A stretch of 64,000 bases of DNA from Providencia zhijiangensis (GCF_030315915.2 NZ_CP135990.1:434001-498000); one strand, 5' to 3'. Positions 50,985 through 60,751 are shown, counted from the stretch's first letter. Translations and numbers: made by a program. The notes: a model not told the origin generated them from the letters alone.

Positions 50985-51856
50985 ATGAATGGCCACTATT
51001 AATATTTACCTTGCTGATGCAAGCCTCTATCGGGTTAAGTGTGATGCTGGGGATTTGTGCAAAAAGATTGGCGACGACTCTTGGTGGAAATATTCCTTCG
51101 AGCTTTCTGTTGCGCTATTTGTTTATCGCTTGTGTGCTGGCAGGTATGGGGTTGCTCTCCTCCATTACACACTTGGGGGTGCCGCTCAATGCACCCAATT
51201 CGTTATTAAATATTTTCTCCTCTTGGCTCAGTCGTGAAGTGGTTTTTACGGCGACTTACTTTACGTTCTTGGGCCTCACTTTTTTGTGGATGTGGTTTAA
51301 AAAACGACTGTCTTACGGGTTATTGGGGCTGGCGATTATCGCGGGACTGTGTGATGTGCATGCGATGGGGTCGATTTACCGTTATACCTCCATGTTAGTG
51401 TGGATGAATGACAATACCTATCTGATGTTTTATGGGGCGATGTTGACCCTAGGGGCGGCAGGCTACTATTTACTGGTTAGCCTTCTACTGAAAGATCGAG
51501 GTCAAAATAGGGCGCTTGCATTATTGATGGTGGTGGGCGTGAGCTTAGTGGTTCGTTTGATTTATCAACCATTCTACGAAAACTATTTGCTGGAAACCGC
51601 TTATACCAATGAATCCGTCACTTTTCCCATTGATTCAATTAATGCTTATCAACAGATTTGGTTACTGCGTTTAGCCAGTTGGGTGATTGGGTTTATTGCC
51701 ATTGTGGCTATCGGTATGGGGGCATTTTATCGCATTAAAGGCGAAGCACAGGGCGTTCTGGTTGGGCGTAGCCACTATGTTCTTGTGGTGGGCTGTGTTT
51801 GTGCGCTGATTGCGGAATTTATGCTGCGTTACTGTTTTTATACGATCCATATTTAA
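50981..51856 (+). CDS. dmsC: DMSO reductase membrane anchor
   Basis: The 291-residue protein has eight hydrophobic segments and the DmsC-family features: start MNEWPLLIFTLLMQASIGLSVML, then GMGLLSSITHLGVP with a conserved histidine, and SWLSREVVFTATYF. It anchors the complex in the inner membrane and oxidises menaquinol. It is the last gene of the operon. Confidence 0.9.
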   Translation: MNEWPLLIFTLLMQASIGLSVMLGICAKRLATTLGGNIPSSFLLRYLFIACVLAGMGLLSSITHLGVPLNAPNSLLNIFSSWLSREVVFTATYFTFLGLTFLWMWFKKRLSYGLLGLAIIAGLCDVHAMGSIYRYTSMLVWMNDNTYLMFYGAMLTLGAAGYYLLVSLLLKDRGQNRALALLMVVGVSLVVRLIYQPFYENYLLETAYTNESVTFPIDSINAYQQIWLLRLASWVIGFIAIVAIGMGAFYRIKGEAQGVLVGRSHYVLVVGCVCALIAEFMLRYCFYTIHI

Positions 51857-51862
51857 AAATGA

Positions 51863-51889
51863 ATAACCGAGCCAGATAGGTTCGGTTAT
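51863..51889. terminator. Hairpin between dmsC and fimbrial operon 2
   Basis: ATAACCGA (51863-51870) and TCGGTTAT (51882-51889) form an 8-bp stem between convergent stops. A clear T-run is missing on both strands. Confidence 0.45.
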
Positions 51890-52591
51890 CTAATTTACGC
51901 TTAAAGCATGGGTGACTAAGCTGCCTTGATCATTGATATACACCGCAATAAGTTTACCATTTTGCCGATGACTCCCTTCTAGCTTTTCAGTTGAATACGG
52001 TGGGATCATAACGCTTTTCGCGATGGGGGTATTTTGGTTATTTTCATAATAGAGCTGTGAAATATTCAAAAAATAAGGGGTAGGGTTTTTAATCGAAAGC
52101 TGATTCTCGGAATGTAAGGCACTCACGTTATTGATAAATGACTCTACGCCACTGGCAAGCGCTGCGGGTCGATAAAAAACTTTGATACGAATTTGTAGCG
52201 CTAACTGAATAATATTCATCCCTTCTTTATTTAGAGGTTTTGGCGAGATATCAAGTACATTCAGGTAAAAAACAGATTCTCTATCTTGCGGTAAATCCCC
52301 TCCAATAAATCGAATCCGTAATTGCGCGCCATCATGAGCGGCGATTTTGGTCACAGGCGGCGTCACAATAAACGGCGCCTCTGTTGTTTCAGGGGTGGAA
52401 TGGATATTGCCCTCATCAACCCAACTCTGGACTAAGCTTGCTTGTTCACTGTCATTAATGGTTTGAATATTGGCAGATTTTTGGTCGCTTAAGTAAATCA
52501 GACGCGTTTTTTTGAGTATTAAGCTCGCGTGCACCTGTGAGCTGAGAAGGAGCAACATAAAACTGTAAATAATCCCTTGAATATATCGCAT
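51890..52591 (-). CDS. Second fimbrial chaperone, operon 2
   Basis: The 233-residue PapD-type chaperone has a signal peptide (YSFMLLLLSSQVHA/S), the conserved opening LILKKTRLIYLSDQKSANIQ, SLVQSWVDEGN, QDRESVFYLNVLDISP and LQIRIKVFYRP. It is the last gene of the operon, after the adhesin. It resembles the chaperone encoded at 56214 but differs clearly in sequence, so it may be dedicated to the adhesin. Confidence 0.9.
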   Translation of the reverse strand: MRYIQGIIYSFMLLLLSSQVHASLILKKTRLIYLSDQKSANIQTINDSEQASLVQSWVDEGNIHSTPETTEAPFIVTPPVTKIAAHDGAQLRIRFIGGDLPQDRESVFYLNVLDISPKPLNKEGMNIIQLALQIRIKVFYRPAALASGVESFINNVSALHSENQLSIKNPTPYFLNISQLYYENNQNTPIAKSVMIPPYSTEKLEGSHRQNGKLIAVYINDQGSLVTHALSVN

Positions 52592-52603
52592 TTTTTCATC
52601 CTT

Positions 52604-53680
52604 CTAATTATAAGACATGACCACAGTTGCGGTGCTGGATACAGGGCCTTGCGTCACGATGGCAGGGGTATAAGGGTAATAGTAAGCCCCCATATTGAGG
52701 GTAAATGATGGGGATATTGGGCTCCCTTTTGTTACCGTGAAAATAGAGGTTGCGGTATTTTGTGCAGCCACGCTATTGGAGAGGGTAATTGGGCTGGTGG
52801 GATTACTTGCAGCGACCAAGCGAAAACCTACACCTGCGGCGCCTTGGCTGGCAGTATTATTCATGGTGGTTTTATCTGTCGCGAGTAAGCTGCTGCTGGA
52901 TAAAAAGATATTGATATCTCTTGATGCGTTGCCTCCTGCAAGAAAATCACTGCAAGTGAAGTTGAGATTAAAGGGAGTATAGCCTGCACGTGTTGCTGAT
53001 TTAACGGTACTGATGCTGACGGGGGGCAGGGTCACTACTAAACCTTGGTTTGCAAAGTTACAGGTGGTGGTAATAGGGCTATAAGTCACTTGAACGGGTT
53101 GTAAATAGATATCATCAGGCTGAGTTGTCCATACAAATCCCAGTAAAAATGCTAAGAGTCTAGCCACCACATCAATAAGCCATTGTACAAGACCTAAAGT
53201 GGATGCATCCGAAGCAAAAACAACGGGGTTAATCGTTGCGGTGCTTCCTGCAATTTCAATATAGTTCGAGCTCGGTTTGACAGTCACCAGTGTAAATTGC
53301 ATGGTGAAATTTACATTGAGTTCATTGGCGTTATGGGAACCAGGGGACAAGTTTGACACATTGTTTTTTTCTAATTTAGTGACTGTCACTTCGACTAATT
53401 GCTTACCTCCATTGAATCCCACGGTCGCTTTTCGACCTTGAAATGGTGAGGCAATACCTACGACATTAGGGAGTAATCCATTATTGGTACAAGTAAATGT
53501 ACCGGAAAATATGGTTCGAGAGTCTTTGGTTACGACAGTCGATGAGCTGGTTAAATCGTTTGATAAATCAAAAGTAATAGGGGATGCCGTGACGGTTGAC
53601 GCTTGTCGACAGTTAGCAGAGGCATACTGGCTGACGGCAAGTAAACTTGAAAATAATAGTGCCAATGTGGTTTTTTTCAT
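52604..53680 (-). CDS. Fimbrial tip adhesin, operon 2, with a hydrophobic insert
   Basis: The 358-residue protein has a signal peptide (LALLFSSLLAVSQYASA), an N-terminal lectin-like domain (cysteines in NCRQAS and TFTCTNNG) and a C-terminal pilin domain (TTTCNFANQ, NFTCSDFL) ending STATVVMSYN. Between them residues 163-184 form a strongly hydrophobic helix-like stretch, GLVQWLIDVVARLLAFLLGF, unusual for a secreted beta-sandwich adhesin. It sits 11 bp after the usher gene and 12 bp before the second chaperone. Confidence 0.8.
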   Translation of the reverse strand: MKKTTLALLFSSLLAVSQYASANCRQASTVTASPITFDLSNDLTSSSTVVTKDSRTIFSGTFTCTNNGLLPNVVGIASPFQGRKATVGFNGGKQLVEVTVTKLEKNNVSNLSPGSHNANELNVNFTMQFTLVTVKPSSNYIEIAGSTATINPVVFASDASTLGLVQWLIDVVARLLAFLLGFVWTTQPDDIYLQPVQVTYSPITTTCNFANQGLVVTLPPVSISTVKSATRAGYTPFNLNFTCSDFLAGGNASRDINIFLSSSSLLATDKTTMNNTASQGAAGVGFRLVAASNPTSPITLSNSVAAQNTATSIFTVTKGSPISPSFTLNMGAYYYPYTPAIVTQGPVSSTATVVMSYN

Positions 53681-53691
53681 TGGATTTTCCT

Positions 53692-56199
53692 TTATTGACA
53701 GCGGTTTTTACCTTTATCCATCGTGTCAACTGGTTGATGGATCACACACTCTCTCTCCCCTTTCAGCTTGATGTGTAAGGCTGAAGGTAGCTGTTCACTC
53801 TTAAGGTACAGCACGCCAGATTGCCCTACATAGCCAATATTTTGCTGCTGTGGATCGACGACTTCAGTACCAAATGGCAGGCTGTGACCATTGGCTAATT
53901 CACCGCGTAAAATAAAGGTTTGCCGAGTGTCTGTTTCTAACTTGATGTAGTTAACTGCGCCTTGGTACGGGCTGATGTTTGCCATATTTCCGAGCACTTC
54001 AGCGCCAGCCGTATTTTCGGTATCAGAAAGGGTATATGAATTAGCGCGATAAGGGGTGCTGTTGGTCACTAGCACCACACCGCGCTGATTGGTTAGCGTG
54101 GTTTTATCGTCATTGACCATCATATTATTGGCCATTGGGGCATCAATGATGGTGTAGGTATCTCCGGTATCACCTGATAAGGCGATATGGTTAGGGATAG
54201 CGACCAAGGTACCTCGAGCGCCTAATCCGGCCTGACGATAATCATTCGCTTCGGTATATGAACCGGATAATGTGGTGTAAGGGTGCTTATAGGTAATATT
54301 TCCACCGAGGACATTGTTACCCCCAGACTGATTCGTGCCTGTCACGGTGTAATTAACTTGGTTATCTTTCCCCGCGATACCACTGACACTCAAGGCCGTT
54401 TGTTCATAGTGAGAGTCAGTAAAATAGCTGCCTAAGCTCACGTTAGCGCGTTTTTCGAATAGGTTAATAGGAACGCTAACATTCATATAAACGCGGGTTT
54501 CTTCTTTGTTATCGTAATTACGCATCCGTGATACGGACACGCTGTAGGAAATGTCGTTATAGTTGTTGGCATAACCAACTTGATATTCTCGGCTACTGCC
54601 GTGAGTATTCCAGTAATCACGATGGGTTCCAGAAACAAAAACAGAGCCATAATTGTCGCCAAGTTGCTGATTCAAGTTAACGGTGAAGGTATTTTTCGCC
54701 CGTGAGCCTCGTAAGGCATCGAAGTTACTTAGCGAGAGATCGGAATTGTTATTATTATTGCCAATTTGGTTGGCATTTTCGTCTTGATATCGCTGCCAGG
54801 CTTTATAGTTATCATGAGAATAAATTGAATCGACAAAGCTATAGTAGCCGCTAGTGGAATAGCGGTATGTGGCGAGAGTTAAACTGGTCGAGGTGGCGTC
54901 AATAAATTTACTGTAGGTTAAACGATAGCTTTGGCCACTCTTATCTCCGCTATCTAATTTAGTTTTGGCATGAGTGATGTCTGCGGAGATAGCACCAAAG
55001 CGAAAGTTCCAACCACTCCCAATAACGGCGGAGTAATATTTTTCACTGAGCAGAGCGCCGGAATAGAGCGTCACTAAGTTATTCAAGCCGTAATGATATT
55101 CACCTTGAATAAATTTAGGTTGGTATGAGGTATTGTCGATTTTGGCTTGCCCAGCAAGAACGTTATAGTTGGAAACGCCCTCTTTAAGCATGTCGGGTAC
55201 GGCGGAGTAGGGAACAGAGAATGATTCTTTTCGGCCATCCGCTTCTTGTATTACCACCAATAAATCACCGCTTCCCGCGCTAGGCTGAATATCGTTAAAT
55301 GCGAATTCACCTGGCGGCACGTTTTCTTGATAGACCAAATACCCATTTTGATAAACGGTGACTAAGGCGTTGGTTTGTGCGACGCCTCGAATAATCGGCA
55401 CAAAGTTTTGGCTTGAGTTCGGCAACATACCCACTTCCGTTGCGAGCATTATTCCTCGCATACGGATGCTATTAAATAGCGCCGTTGGTGTATAAAAATC
55501 GCCAGCCTTCAGCCCTGAATTAATCTGGCTGATTGGGCGGTATACATAGCGGGTGTTATTGCGCCATTTTTGCGAGCCATGGGATGAATAGCGATAGCTT
55601 GATTCATCACGAAATTGCCATGCACCTAAATTGACACCCGAGTTGAGGGTGGCATAGAAATTCTCATTATTTCTCTTCTCGTGTTTCTTCTCTTTATAAC
55701 TGTAATAGTTTGTATTATAAGAAAAAATAATGGCTGGCACGCCATGTTGCCACAAGCTGGGATCGACATAACCAGATTCAGATTGTTTAATTGATACTTG
55801 TGGAACAGTAATGTTTAGTCGCAACTCACTGATTTTAAATTGGTAATGTAGGTTGGGTGCCAGTGAGCTGAGTTGAACATATGCGTTATCTTCAGTCTGA
55901 TCTGTTTGGTTAGGTGTGGTTTTTAAGCCGAGCTTAGGGACATCACTTTGCGCAATGCTGATTTGCTTACCATTATCTTCAACATTGATGTCAAACTGTC
56001 CTTTCCAAACCTGATTAACATAGATGTCCGCAAGCTGTTTGCCAGCTGGAGTTTGTCCATCAGAATAGAAACGAGAAATATCTCCTTTTGCAGATTCACC
56101 CACCAAAAGGGAGGTATCAAATTCATCTGCAAATGCATTTTTTAGATAAGTCTGTAGCCCTATTAAAATAAGGATGTAGAGATAATTTTCTTTTTTCAT
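53692..56199 (-). CDS. Fimbrial outer-membrane usher, operon 2
   Basis: The 835-residue usher has an N-terminal signal (YLYILILIGLQTYLKNAFA), the N-domain EFDTSLLVGESAKGDISRF with LADIYVNQVWKG, the plug/barrel region and the C-terminal domain with NIGYVGQSGVLYLKSEQ and ECVIHQ. It exports operon 2 fimbriae. It is similar in layout but not close in sequence to the operon 1 usher, so the two systems are independent. Confidence 0.93.
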   Translation of the reverse strand: MKKENYLYILILIGLQTYLKNAFADEFDTSLLVGESAKGDISRFYSDGQTPAGKQLADIYVNQVWKGQFDINVEDNGKQISIAQSDVPKLGLKTTPNQTDQTEDNAYVQLSSLAPNLHYQFKISELRLNITVPQVSIKQSESGYVDPSLWQHGVPAIIFSYNTNYYSYKEKKHEKRNNENFYATLNSGVNLGAWQFRDESSYRYSSHGSQKWRNNTRYVYRPISQINSGLKAGDFYTPTALFNSIRMRGIMLATEVGMLPNSSQNFVPIIRGVAQTNALVTVYQNGYLVYQENVPPGEFAFNDIQPSAGSGDLLVVIQEADGRKESFSVPYSAVPDMLKEGVSNYNVLAGQAKIDNTSYQPKFIQGEYHYGLNNLVTLYSGALLSEKYYSAVIGSGWNFRFGAISADITHAKTKLDSGDKSGQSYRLTYSKFIDATSTSLTLATYRYSTSGYYSFVDSIYSHDNYKAWQRYQDENANQIGNNNNNSDLSLSNFDALRGSRAKNTFTVNLNQQLGDNYGSVFVSGTHRDYWNTHGSSREYQVGYANNYNDISYSVSVSRMRNYDNKEETRVYMNVSVPINLFEKRANVSLGSYFTDSHYEQTALSVSGIAGKDNQVNYTVTGTNQSGGNNVLGGNITYKHPYTTLSGSYTEANDYRQAGLGARGTLVAIPNHIALSGDTGDTYTIIDAPMANNMMVNDDKTTLTNQRGVVLVTNSTPYRANSYTLSDTENTAGAEVLGNMANISPYQGAVNYIKLETDTRQTFILRGELANGHSLPFGTEVVDPQQQNIGYVGQSGVLYLKSEQLPSALHIKLKGERECVIHQPVDTMDKGKNRCQ

Positions 56200-56213
56200 G
56201 ATGGTTTCTTCTG

Positions 56214-56906
56214 TTAAAGCTGAAGGTTTTTAGATTTGAAAACACCATAATCATCAACATAAGTCAGAATAAGATTGCTACCTTTTAACTGCTTTTTTAA
56301 CGGCAGAGTTTTGGATGTGTGTGGTGGAACCATCTCGGAATCAACAAGCGCTGTTTTTTTATCTTCAGGCGTTGTAATAGCAGCGATTGTAAAGTGGTAT
56401 TGGGAGTTATTATTCACGACAATACCGTTATTATTTAGTTGGTAACTAATATTGTCCGTGATATTTTCAGGTGATTCAGTTAATCCCGTAGGTCGATAAA
56501 ATAACTTTATTCTTGAACGTGCCGCTAATTGAATTCCATTTTTCCCTTTCATTGAATCAGGTGCTTTAGGAATATCTAGGACATTTAAATAAAAAACACT
56601 TTCAACATTATCTGGGAGTTTTCTATCTGTTTTTTTGATTTTTAATTGTTGCCCTTGTAAACCCTCTATTTTGATAATGGGAGGATAAAGATAAAAAGGT
56701 GCGTCTGAATTTTCAGGCGTTGAGTTTATATTGCCATCATCAATCCAAGATTGAACTAATGATGGTGTTTTACTGTTATTAGTTAATTGAATAGACATGC
56801 TTTGTGCAGCTTCCGGATATATAATCCTTGTTCCTGTAATAATAACGTTTGAAAATGTTTCTTTAGAAAAGAATAAAAGAAGTAAGAATAATAATTTTAT
56901 TTTCAT
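56214..56906 (-). CDS. Fimbrial chaperone, operon 2
   Basis: The 230-residue PapD-type protein has a signal peptide (LLFLLLLFFSKETFS), then VIITGTRIIYPEAAQSMSIQ, SLVQSWIDDGN, PDNVESVFYLNVLDIPKAP and LAARSRIKLFYRP. It is encoded between the pilin and usher genes, the usual place for the main pilin chaperone. Confidence 0.92.
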   Translation of the reverse strand: MKIKLLFLLLLFFSKETFSNVIITGTRIIYPEAAQSMSIQLTNNSKTPSLVQSWIDDGNINSTPENSDAPFYLYPPIIKIEGLQGQQLKIKKTDRKLPDNVESVFYLNVLDIPKAPDSMKGKNGIQLAARSRIKLFYRPTGLTESPENITDNISYQLNNNGIVVNNNSQYHFTIAAITTPEDKKTALVDSEMVPPHTSKTLPLKKQLKGSNLILTYVDDYGVFKSKNLQL

Positions 56907-56958
56907 AATAAATTCTCACTAAAAGCTAGGCTCAGAGGAACCTAGCTTGAGTTTATTG

Positions 56959-57552
56959 TTATAGATATGAAACGGTATAAATAACGTTTGATTGCAGCGC
57001 ACCGACAGATGCGGCAGTCGCATTTGTTTTGTAGTAACTCGCAATTAAGTTCAATGTTGCACCCGCAGCTGAAGTGGTATTGGCTGCAGTTAGCTGAGTA
57101 TCAAAGGTCGTATTTAATGGAATAGCAACAGTTGGTGATCCAGTTTGTGATAAGCTGAAACCTACGTTGCGAGCAACGGTCGGGTCATTTTCGTTCACTG
57201 TTGTATTCATTAAATACAGGCCTGAAGGCGAAATATTACTTGAAGAGAAGTGAAGTTTTAATGTTCCTGCTGGTGTACCTCCACCAACAATTGCACAGTT
57301 TGAAAAGGTAAGCCCAAAGGCTTTTTGGTTTTTTGTAATAACTGTACTTGCCGTTGTTCCTGCATCAGAAGATATAATCGGATCTAAAGCAATCGACATA
57401 TCAGCGCTGTTATTACCATTAATCGTACAGGTAGTATCACTAATTGCACCGGAGAAAGAAATAATACCTCCAGGGCTATTTGTGGCAGCAATTACTGAGC
57501 CAGATAACACGGATAAGGACAGTATTGATAGAGAAAGTATATGTCTAGGCAT
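56959..57552 (-). CDS. Major fimbrial subunit, operon 2
   Basis: The 197-residue pilin has a signal peptide (ILSLSILSLSVLSGSVIAA), the cysteine pair in DTTCTINGNN and FSNCAIVGGG, high Ser/Thr/Ala content and the C-terminus SNVIYTVSYL. The ATG at 57552 is preferred because GGGG lies 7 nt upstream; an ATG four codons earlier has a poorer context. It is the first gene of the operon, followed 52 bp later by the chaperone. Confidence 0.85.
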   Translation of the reverse strand: MPRHILSLSILSLSVLSGSVIAATNSPGGIISFSGAISDTTCTINGNNSADMSIALDPIISSDAGTTASTVITKNQKAFGLTFSNCAIVGGGTPAGTLKLHFSSSNISPSGLYLMNTTVNENDPTVARNVGFSLSQTGSPTVAIPLNTTFDTQLTAANTTSAAGATLNLIASYYKTNATAASVGALQSNVIYTVSYL

Positions 57553-58200
57553 AATTAACCCCATCGAGGTTCTCGATTAATTAAAATAAGTGATTTTTTT
57601 TCGCTAACCAGAATTGACTAGCTTTTTAAGCTTAGACAAGGTTTAAAGATCTTCAAGATATGTAAAGTGGAATTATCAGGTTTATAAAACCAATGATTTT
57701 AAATTTTCAGATTAAAAAACTGATTTTTTTATTTTTAATTATCTTATGTACTATTTTCTTGCTTGTAATGAGTGATGTTACTTAGTTAAGTATAGATAAT
57801 ATAAGGAAGATTTTGTTTCTTGGTTTTTTTCTATTTTATTTTTATTCTGGCATTTTTTGTTTTTATTTATCTTCAGTATTTAAACAGGTAAAAAGAGTAT
57901 TTTGCTTTTCTTATATTTTTGTTTAATTAATTAAAAATTTATTGAGTGATTAGTCTTGTTAATTATGTGGTCAATTTTTGACGGGGTTCTTTTCAATTTA
58001 ACTGCACATTGAGTTGTGGGGTTCAAAAAATTAGTTCAAAAAAAGAGAGCATAAACGCTATTTTTGAATAAGAAATAGTGCATTAAAAATAACTAAAATT
58101 ACCTTGATATAGATGAATAAAATGAAAATTAAAACAATTCTCATTTCTGATTTTTGAACCATAATGATAAGTAACATAACGTAGAGAGATGGGGTGCAAA
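57553..58200 (-). promoter_or_regulatory. AT-rich control region of fimbrial operon 2
   Basis: About 650 bases without a gene, dominated by A/T tracts. It lies between the divergent pilin and doxX-type genes and should hold both promoters. I saw no invertase gene or clear long inverted-repeat pair that would indicate phase inversion. Confidence 0.45.
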
Positions 58201-58623
58201 ATGGTCGGACTTTTCAATCGTTGTTTGTCACATGAAGACGCAGGAAAATTGCTGTTGCGCTTAGCGGTGGGCGGATTAATGCTATTTCATGGAATGAGCA
58301 AGTTGCTAACAGGTGCGAGTGGCATCAAAGGGTTGTTAGCCTCTTATGGTTTACCTGAATTTATTGCTTACGGCACAATTTTGGGTGAAGTGGTTGCCCC
58401 TATTTTCATTGTGTTGGGTATTTTAACCCGACCATCCGCGTTGTTAGTGGCGTTCACGATGGTTGTTGCATGGTTAATGGTGGGGTTAGATAAAACGTTC
58501 TTACTGGATAAAACAGGGGCATGGGCGATTGAGAGCATCGTTTATTTCTTTGTGAGTGCGCTAGCGATTGCTTTGCTGGGTGCTGGGAAATATTCCGTGG
58601 TAAAAAGTGAGAATTGGCGATAA
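58201..58623 (+). CDS. DoxX-family membrane protein
   Basis: The 140-residue protein has four hydrophobic segments. The N-terminal block LLLRLAVGGLMLFHGMSKLLTG is the DoxX signature, with GEVVAPIFIVLGILTRPSALLVAF following. DoxX proteins are small inner-membrane proteins, some linked to quinone or thiosulfate oxidation; the role here is unknown. ATG 58201 is preferred over ATG 58189 on ribosome-site spacing. A strong terminator follows. Confidence 0.85.
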   Translation: MVGLFNRCLSHEDAGKLLLRLAVGGLMLFHGMSKLLTGASGIKGLLASYGLPEFIAYGTILGEVVAPIFIVLGILTRPSALLVAFTMVVAWLMVGLDKTFLLDKTGAWAIESIVYFFVSALAIALLGAGKYSVVKSENWR

Positions 58624-58640
58624 ATAACGTGAAATAGTGA

Positions 58641-58670
58641 AAAGGGCATCGAAATCGATGCCCTTTGTTT
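58641..58670. terminator. Bidirectional terminator between doxX and rlaP genes
   Basis: AAAGGGCATCGA (58641-58652) and TCGATGCCCTTT (58655-58666) form a 12-bp near-perfect palindrome, followed by GTTT. It also serves the convergent RNA-repair operon. Confidence 0.8.
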
Positions 58671-58684
58671 GATAATGAAAAATG

Positions 58685-59500
58685 CTATTTAGCACTAAAT
58701 TTTAAGATGGTTTTCTGTAAGAACGTATCTAACAGGCGACTATCTCTACAAGACGGCTCTGGAAATTGATAGCGTTCCATGTTGTCTATCGTTTCCTGGA
58801 TTAATGCATCAATAGCGGGTCTGCGCGTACCATAAAGGCTTTCTTTGCCTCGACCTTTTATCTCTAGCAGCGTATTAATTTCTGCTAATACATCCTTTTG
58901 GCTAACACATGCCGCGACTAAATCACTAAAAGCCATCGGTGGCATATTTTTATGGTTCTCTATCCATCGCAAGGCTAATACGGATCGTAAGATATAAAAG
59001 TATTTTTTTAATCTCACTTCTTCGCCCTTAAAATCAGTGTGTAAGTTTCTTTTACTGATAGAAAGGTAGTGATAACGCGCTTTTAACGGCGAGTAAAATT
59101 GTTCAGCCAGTGATTCTAACTGAGCAAAAAAGCCCTCATCTTTATGATAAACAATCGGTGATTGTAACCATTCAATTAATGCGGGGTTGGAATTACGCAT
59201 CAGTTTTAAGGCTTTTGATAATTCCCAGCCCGATACATCTAGCTCGTCGTCAATCGGCTTTTCTATCACATCACGCTTTCTGTCGAGTGTGAGATACCAC
59301 TCGAGTGTATGCACATAGATAAAGCGCACATCATAATCGCTGTCTTGCGAGGCAAATCCCCAGCCACGACTACCGGATTCACAGGCAAATAATATTTTGA
59401 CTTGGTGAGAGCGTTCTATCTCGCTTAATGTTTCACGTATCCTTTCTTGCATAAGCATGGATACGCCATCACTTATTTTTTCCATGCTGCTATTTTCCAT
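58685..59500 (-). CDS. rlaP: RlaP-like nucleotidyltransferase of the RNA-repair operon
   Basis: The 271-residue protein is a DNA polymerase beta-type nucleotidyltransferase: CESGSRGWGFASQDSDYDVRFIYV gives the GS and DxD catalytic residues near residues 40-57. The rest is the helical extension of the YcgL/RlaP group. RlaP enzymes occur in operons with RtcB and are thought to add nucleotides to damaged RNA ends. It lies 22 bp after rtcB, with AGGA 7 nt before the ATG, and ends the operon. Confidence 0.82.
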   Translation of the reverse strand: MENSSMEKISDGVSMLMQERIRETLSEIERSHQVKILFACESGSRGWGFASQDSDYDVRFIYVHTLEWYLTLDRKRDVIEKPIDDELDVSGWELSKALKLMRNSNPALIEWLQSPIVYHKDEGFFAQLESLAEQFYSPLKARYHYLSISKRNLHTDFKGEEVRLKKYFYILRSVLALRWIENHKNMPPMAFSDLVAACVSQKDVLAEINTLLEIKGRGKESLYGTRRPAIDALIQETIDNMERYQFPEPSCRDSRLLDTFLQKTILKFSAK

Positions 59501-59522
59501 TTGAATTCCTAATTGGGGAAAA

Positions 59523-60749
59523 TTACCCCTTCACACATACCACTTGGCGTAGCGTATGCACAATTTCTACTAGCGACGATTGGGCTGCCATAACTGCATC
59601 AATGTCTTTATAAGCCATTGGAATTTCATCAATCACATCGCTATCTTTTCGGCATTCAACATGCGCCGTCGCTATCTTTTGGTCGCTCACTGAAAAACGT
59701 TTTTTAGCCTCTGTTCGGCTCATTACACGTCCTGCGCCGTGGCTACATGAACAAAAACTCTCTTCGTTTCCTAGACCGCGAACAATAAAGCTTTTGGCTC
59801 CCATTGAACCTGGAATAATCCCCATTTGCCCTTTTTGGGCAGATACCGCCCCTTTTCGGGTTACTAGGATCTCTTCACCAAAATGTTGCTCTTTCTGCAC
59901 ATAGTTATGGTGGCAGTTTACGGCTTCTTGTTGCGTCATAAACGGTTTGGTGATTTCTTTCGATAGCGCTTCCAGTACGCGGTGCATCATCACTTCACGG
60001 TTATGGCGAGCAAAATCCTGCGCCCAACCTACGGCTTCCATATAGTCGTTAAAATATTGGCTTCCTTCTTGGAAGTACGCCAAATCACGGTCTGGCAAGT
60101 TGGCGATATGCTGCTGCATATCTTTTTGCGCTAAGGTAATAAACAAGTTACCAATCGCATTTCCCACACCGCGAGACCCGCTATGTAGCATCACCCAAAC
60201 GCGGTCTTGCTCATCCAAACACAGCTCAATAAAGTGGTTTCCCGTTCCCAGCGTTCCTAAGTGATTGTAATGGTTAGTTCCACGCAGTTTTGGGTATTTA
60301 TCGCAGATGCGTTTGAACTTTTCATCCAGTTGCGCCCAGTGGGTATCCACAATATCAGGGGCGCGATGCCAAGCGCCTTTATCTCGACCATGTCGATGGG
60401 TGGTTCGTCCGTGAGGTACCGCCGCTTCAATGGCAAAACGGATATTTTGCAGGCTATCTGGCAAATCCGATGCAGTTAATGATGTACGCACTGCAATCAT
60501 CCCACACCCGATATCCACACCAACCGCCGCAGGGATAATCGCTCCTTTAGTTGGGATCACGCTCCCAATGGTGGAGCCTTTACCGACATGCACATCTGGC
60601 ATCACTGCTAGGTGTTTAAAGATAAACGGCATTTTTGCCGTGTTTTGCAACTGGGTCACTGCTGCAGGATCAACTGGAACTCCGTGAGTCCACATTTTTA
60701 CTGGCGCACTATTGGGTTGCATGATTTGGTTAAAGTTATTGTTATTCAT
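59523..60749 (-). CDS. rtcB: RNA-splicing/repair ligase RtcB
   Basis: The 408-residue ligase has the family motifs MPDVHVGKGSTIGSVIPT, GVDIGCGMIAVRT (metal-binding Asp and Cys), NHYNHLGTLGTGNHFIEL, HSGSRGVGN, and near the C-terminus CSHGAGRVMSRTEAKK with the GTP-linked His. It joins RNA 3'-phosphate or 2',3'-cyclic phosphate ends to 5'-OH ends using GTP and Mn2+. No rtcA follows; rlaP does instead. The start follows AAGGA and lies 2 bp after the slipin stop. Confidence 0.95.
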   Translation of the reverse strand: MNNNNFNQIMQPNSAPVKMWTHGVPVDPAAVTQLQNTAKMPFIFKHLAVMPDVHVGKGSTIGSVIPTKGAIIPAAVGVDIGCGMIAVRTSLTASDLPDSLQNIRFAIEAAVPHGRTTHRHGRDKGAWHRAPDIVDTHWAQLDEKFKRICDKYPKLRGTNHYNHLGTLGTGNHFIELCLDEQDRVWVMLHSGSRGVGNAIGNLFITLAQKDMQQHIANLPDRDLAYFQEGSQYFNDYMEAVGWAQDFARHNREVMMHRVLEALSKEITKPFMTQQEAVNCHHNYVQKEQHFGEEILVTRKGAVSAQKGQMGIIPGSMGAKSFIVRGLGNEESFCSCSHGAGRVMSRTEAKKRFSVSDQKIATAHVECRKDSDVIDEIPMAYKDIDAVMAAQSSLVEIVHTLRQVVCVKG

Positions 60750-60751
60750 TG

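Noticed and set aside
57553-58200. Invertible phase-variation element ahead of fimbrial operon 2
   Set aside because: No recombinase gene in the window and no matching inverted repeats found by eye.
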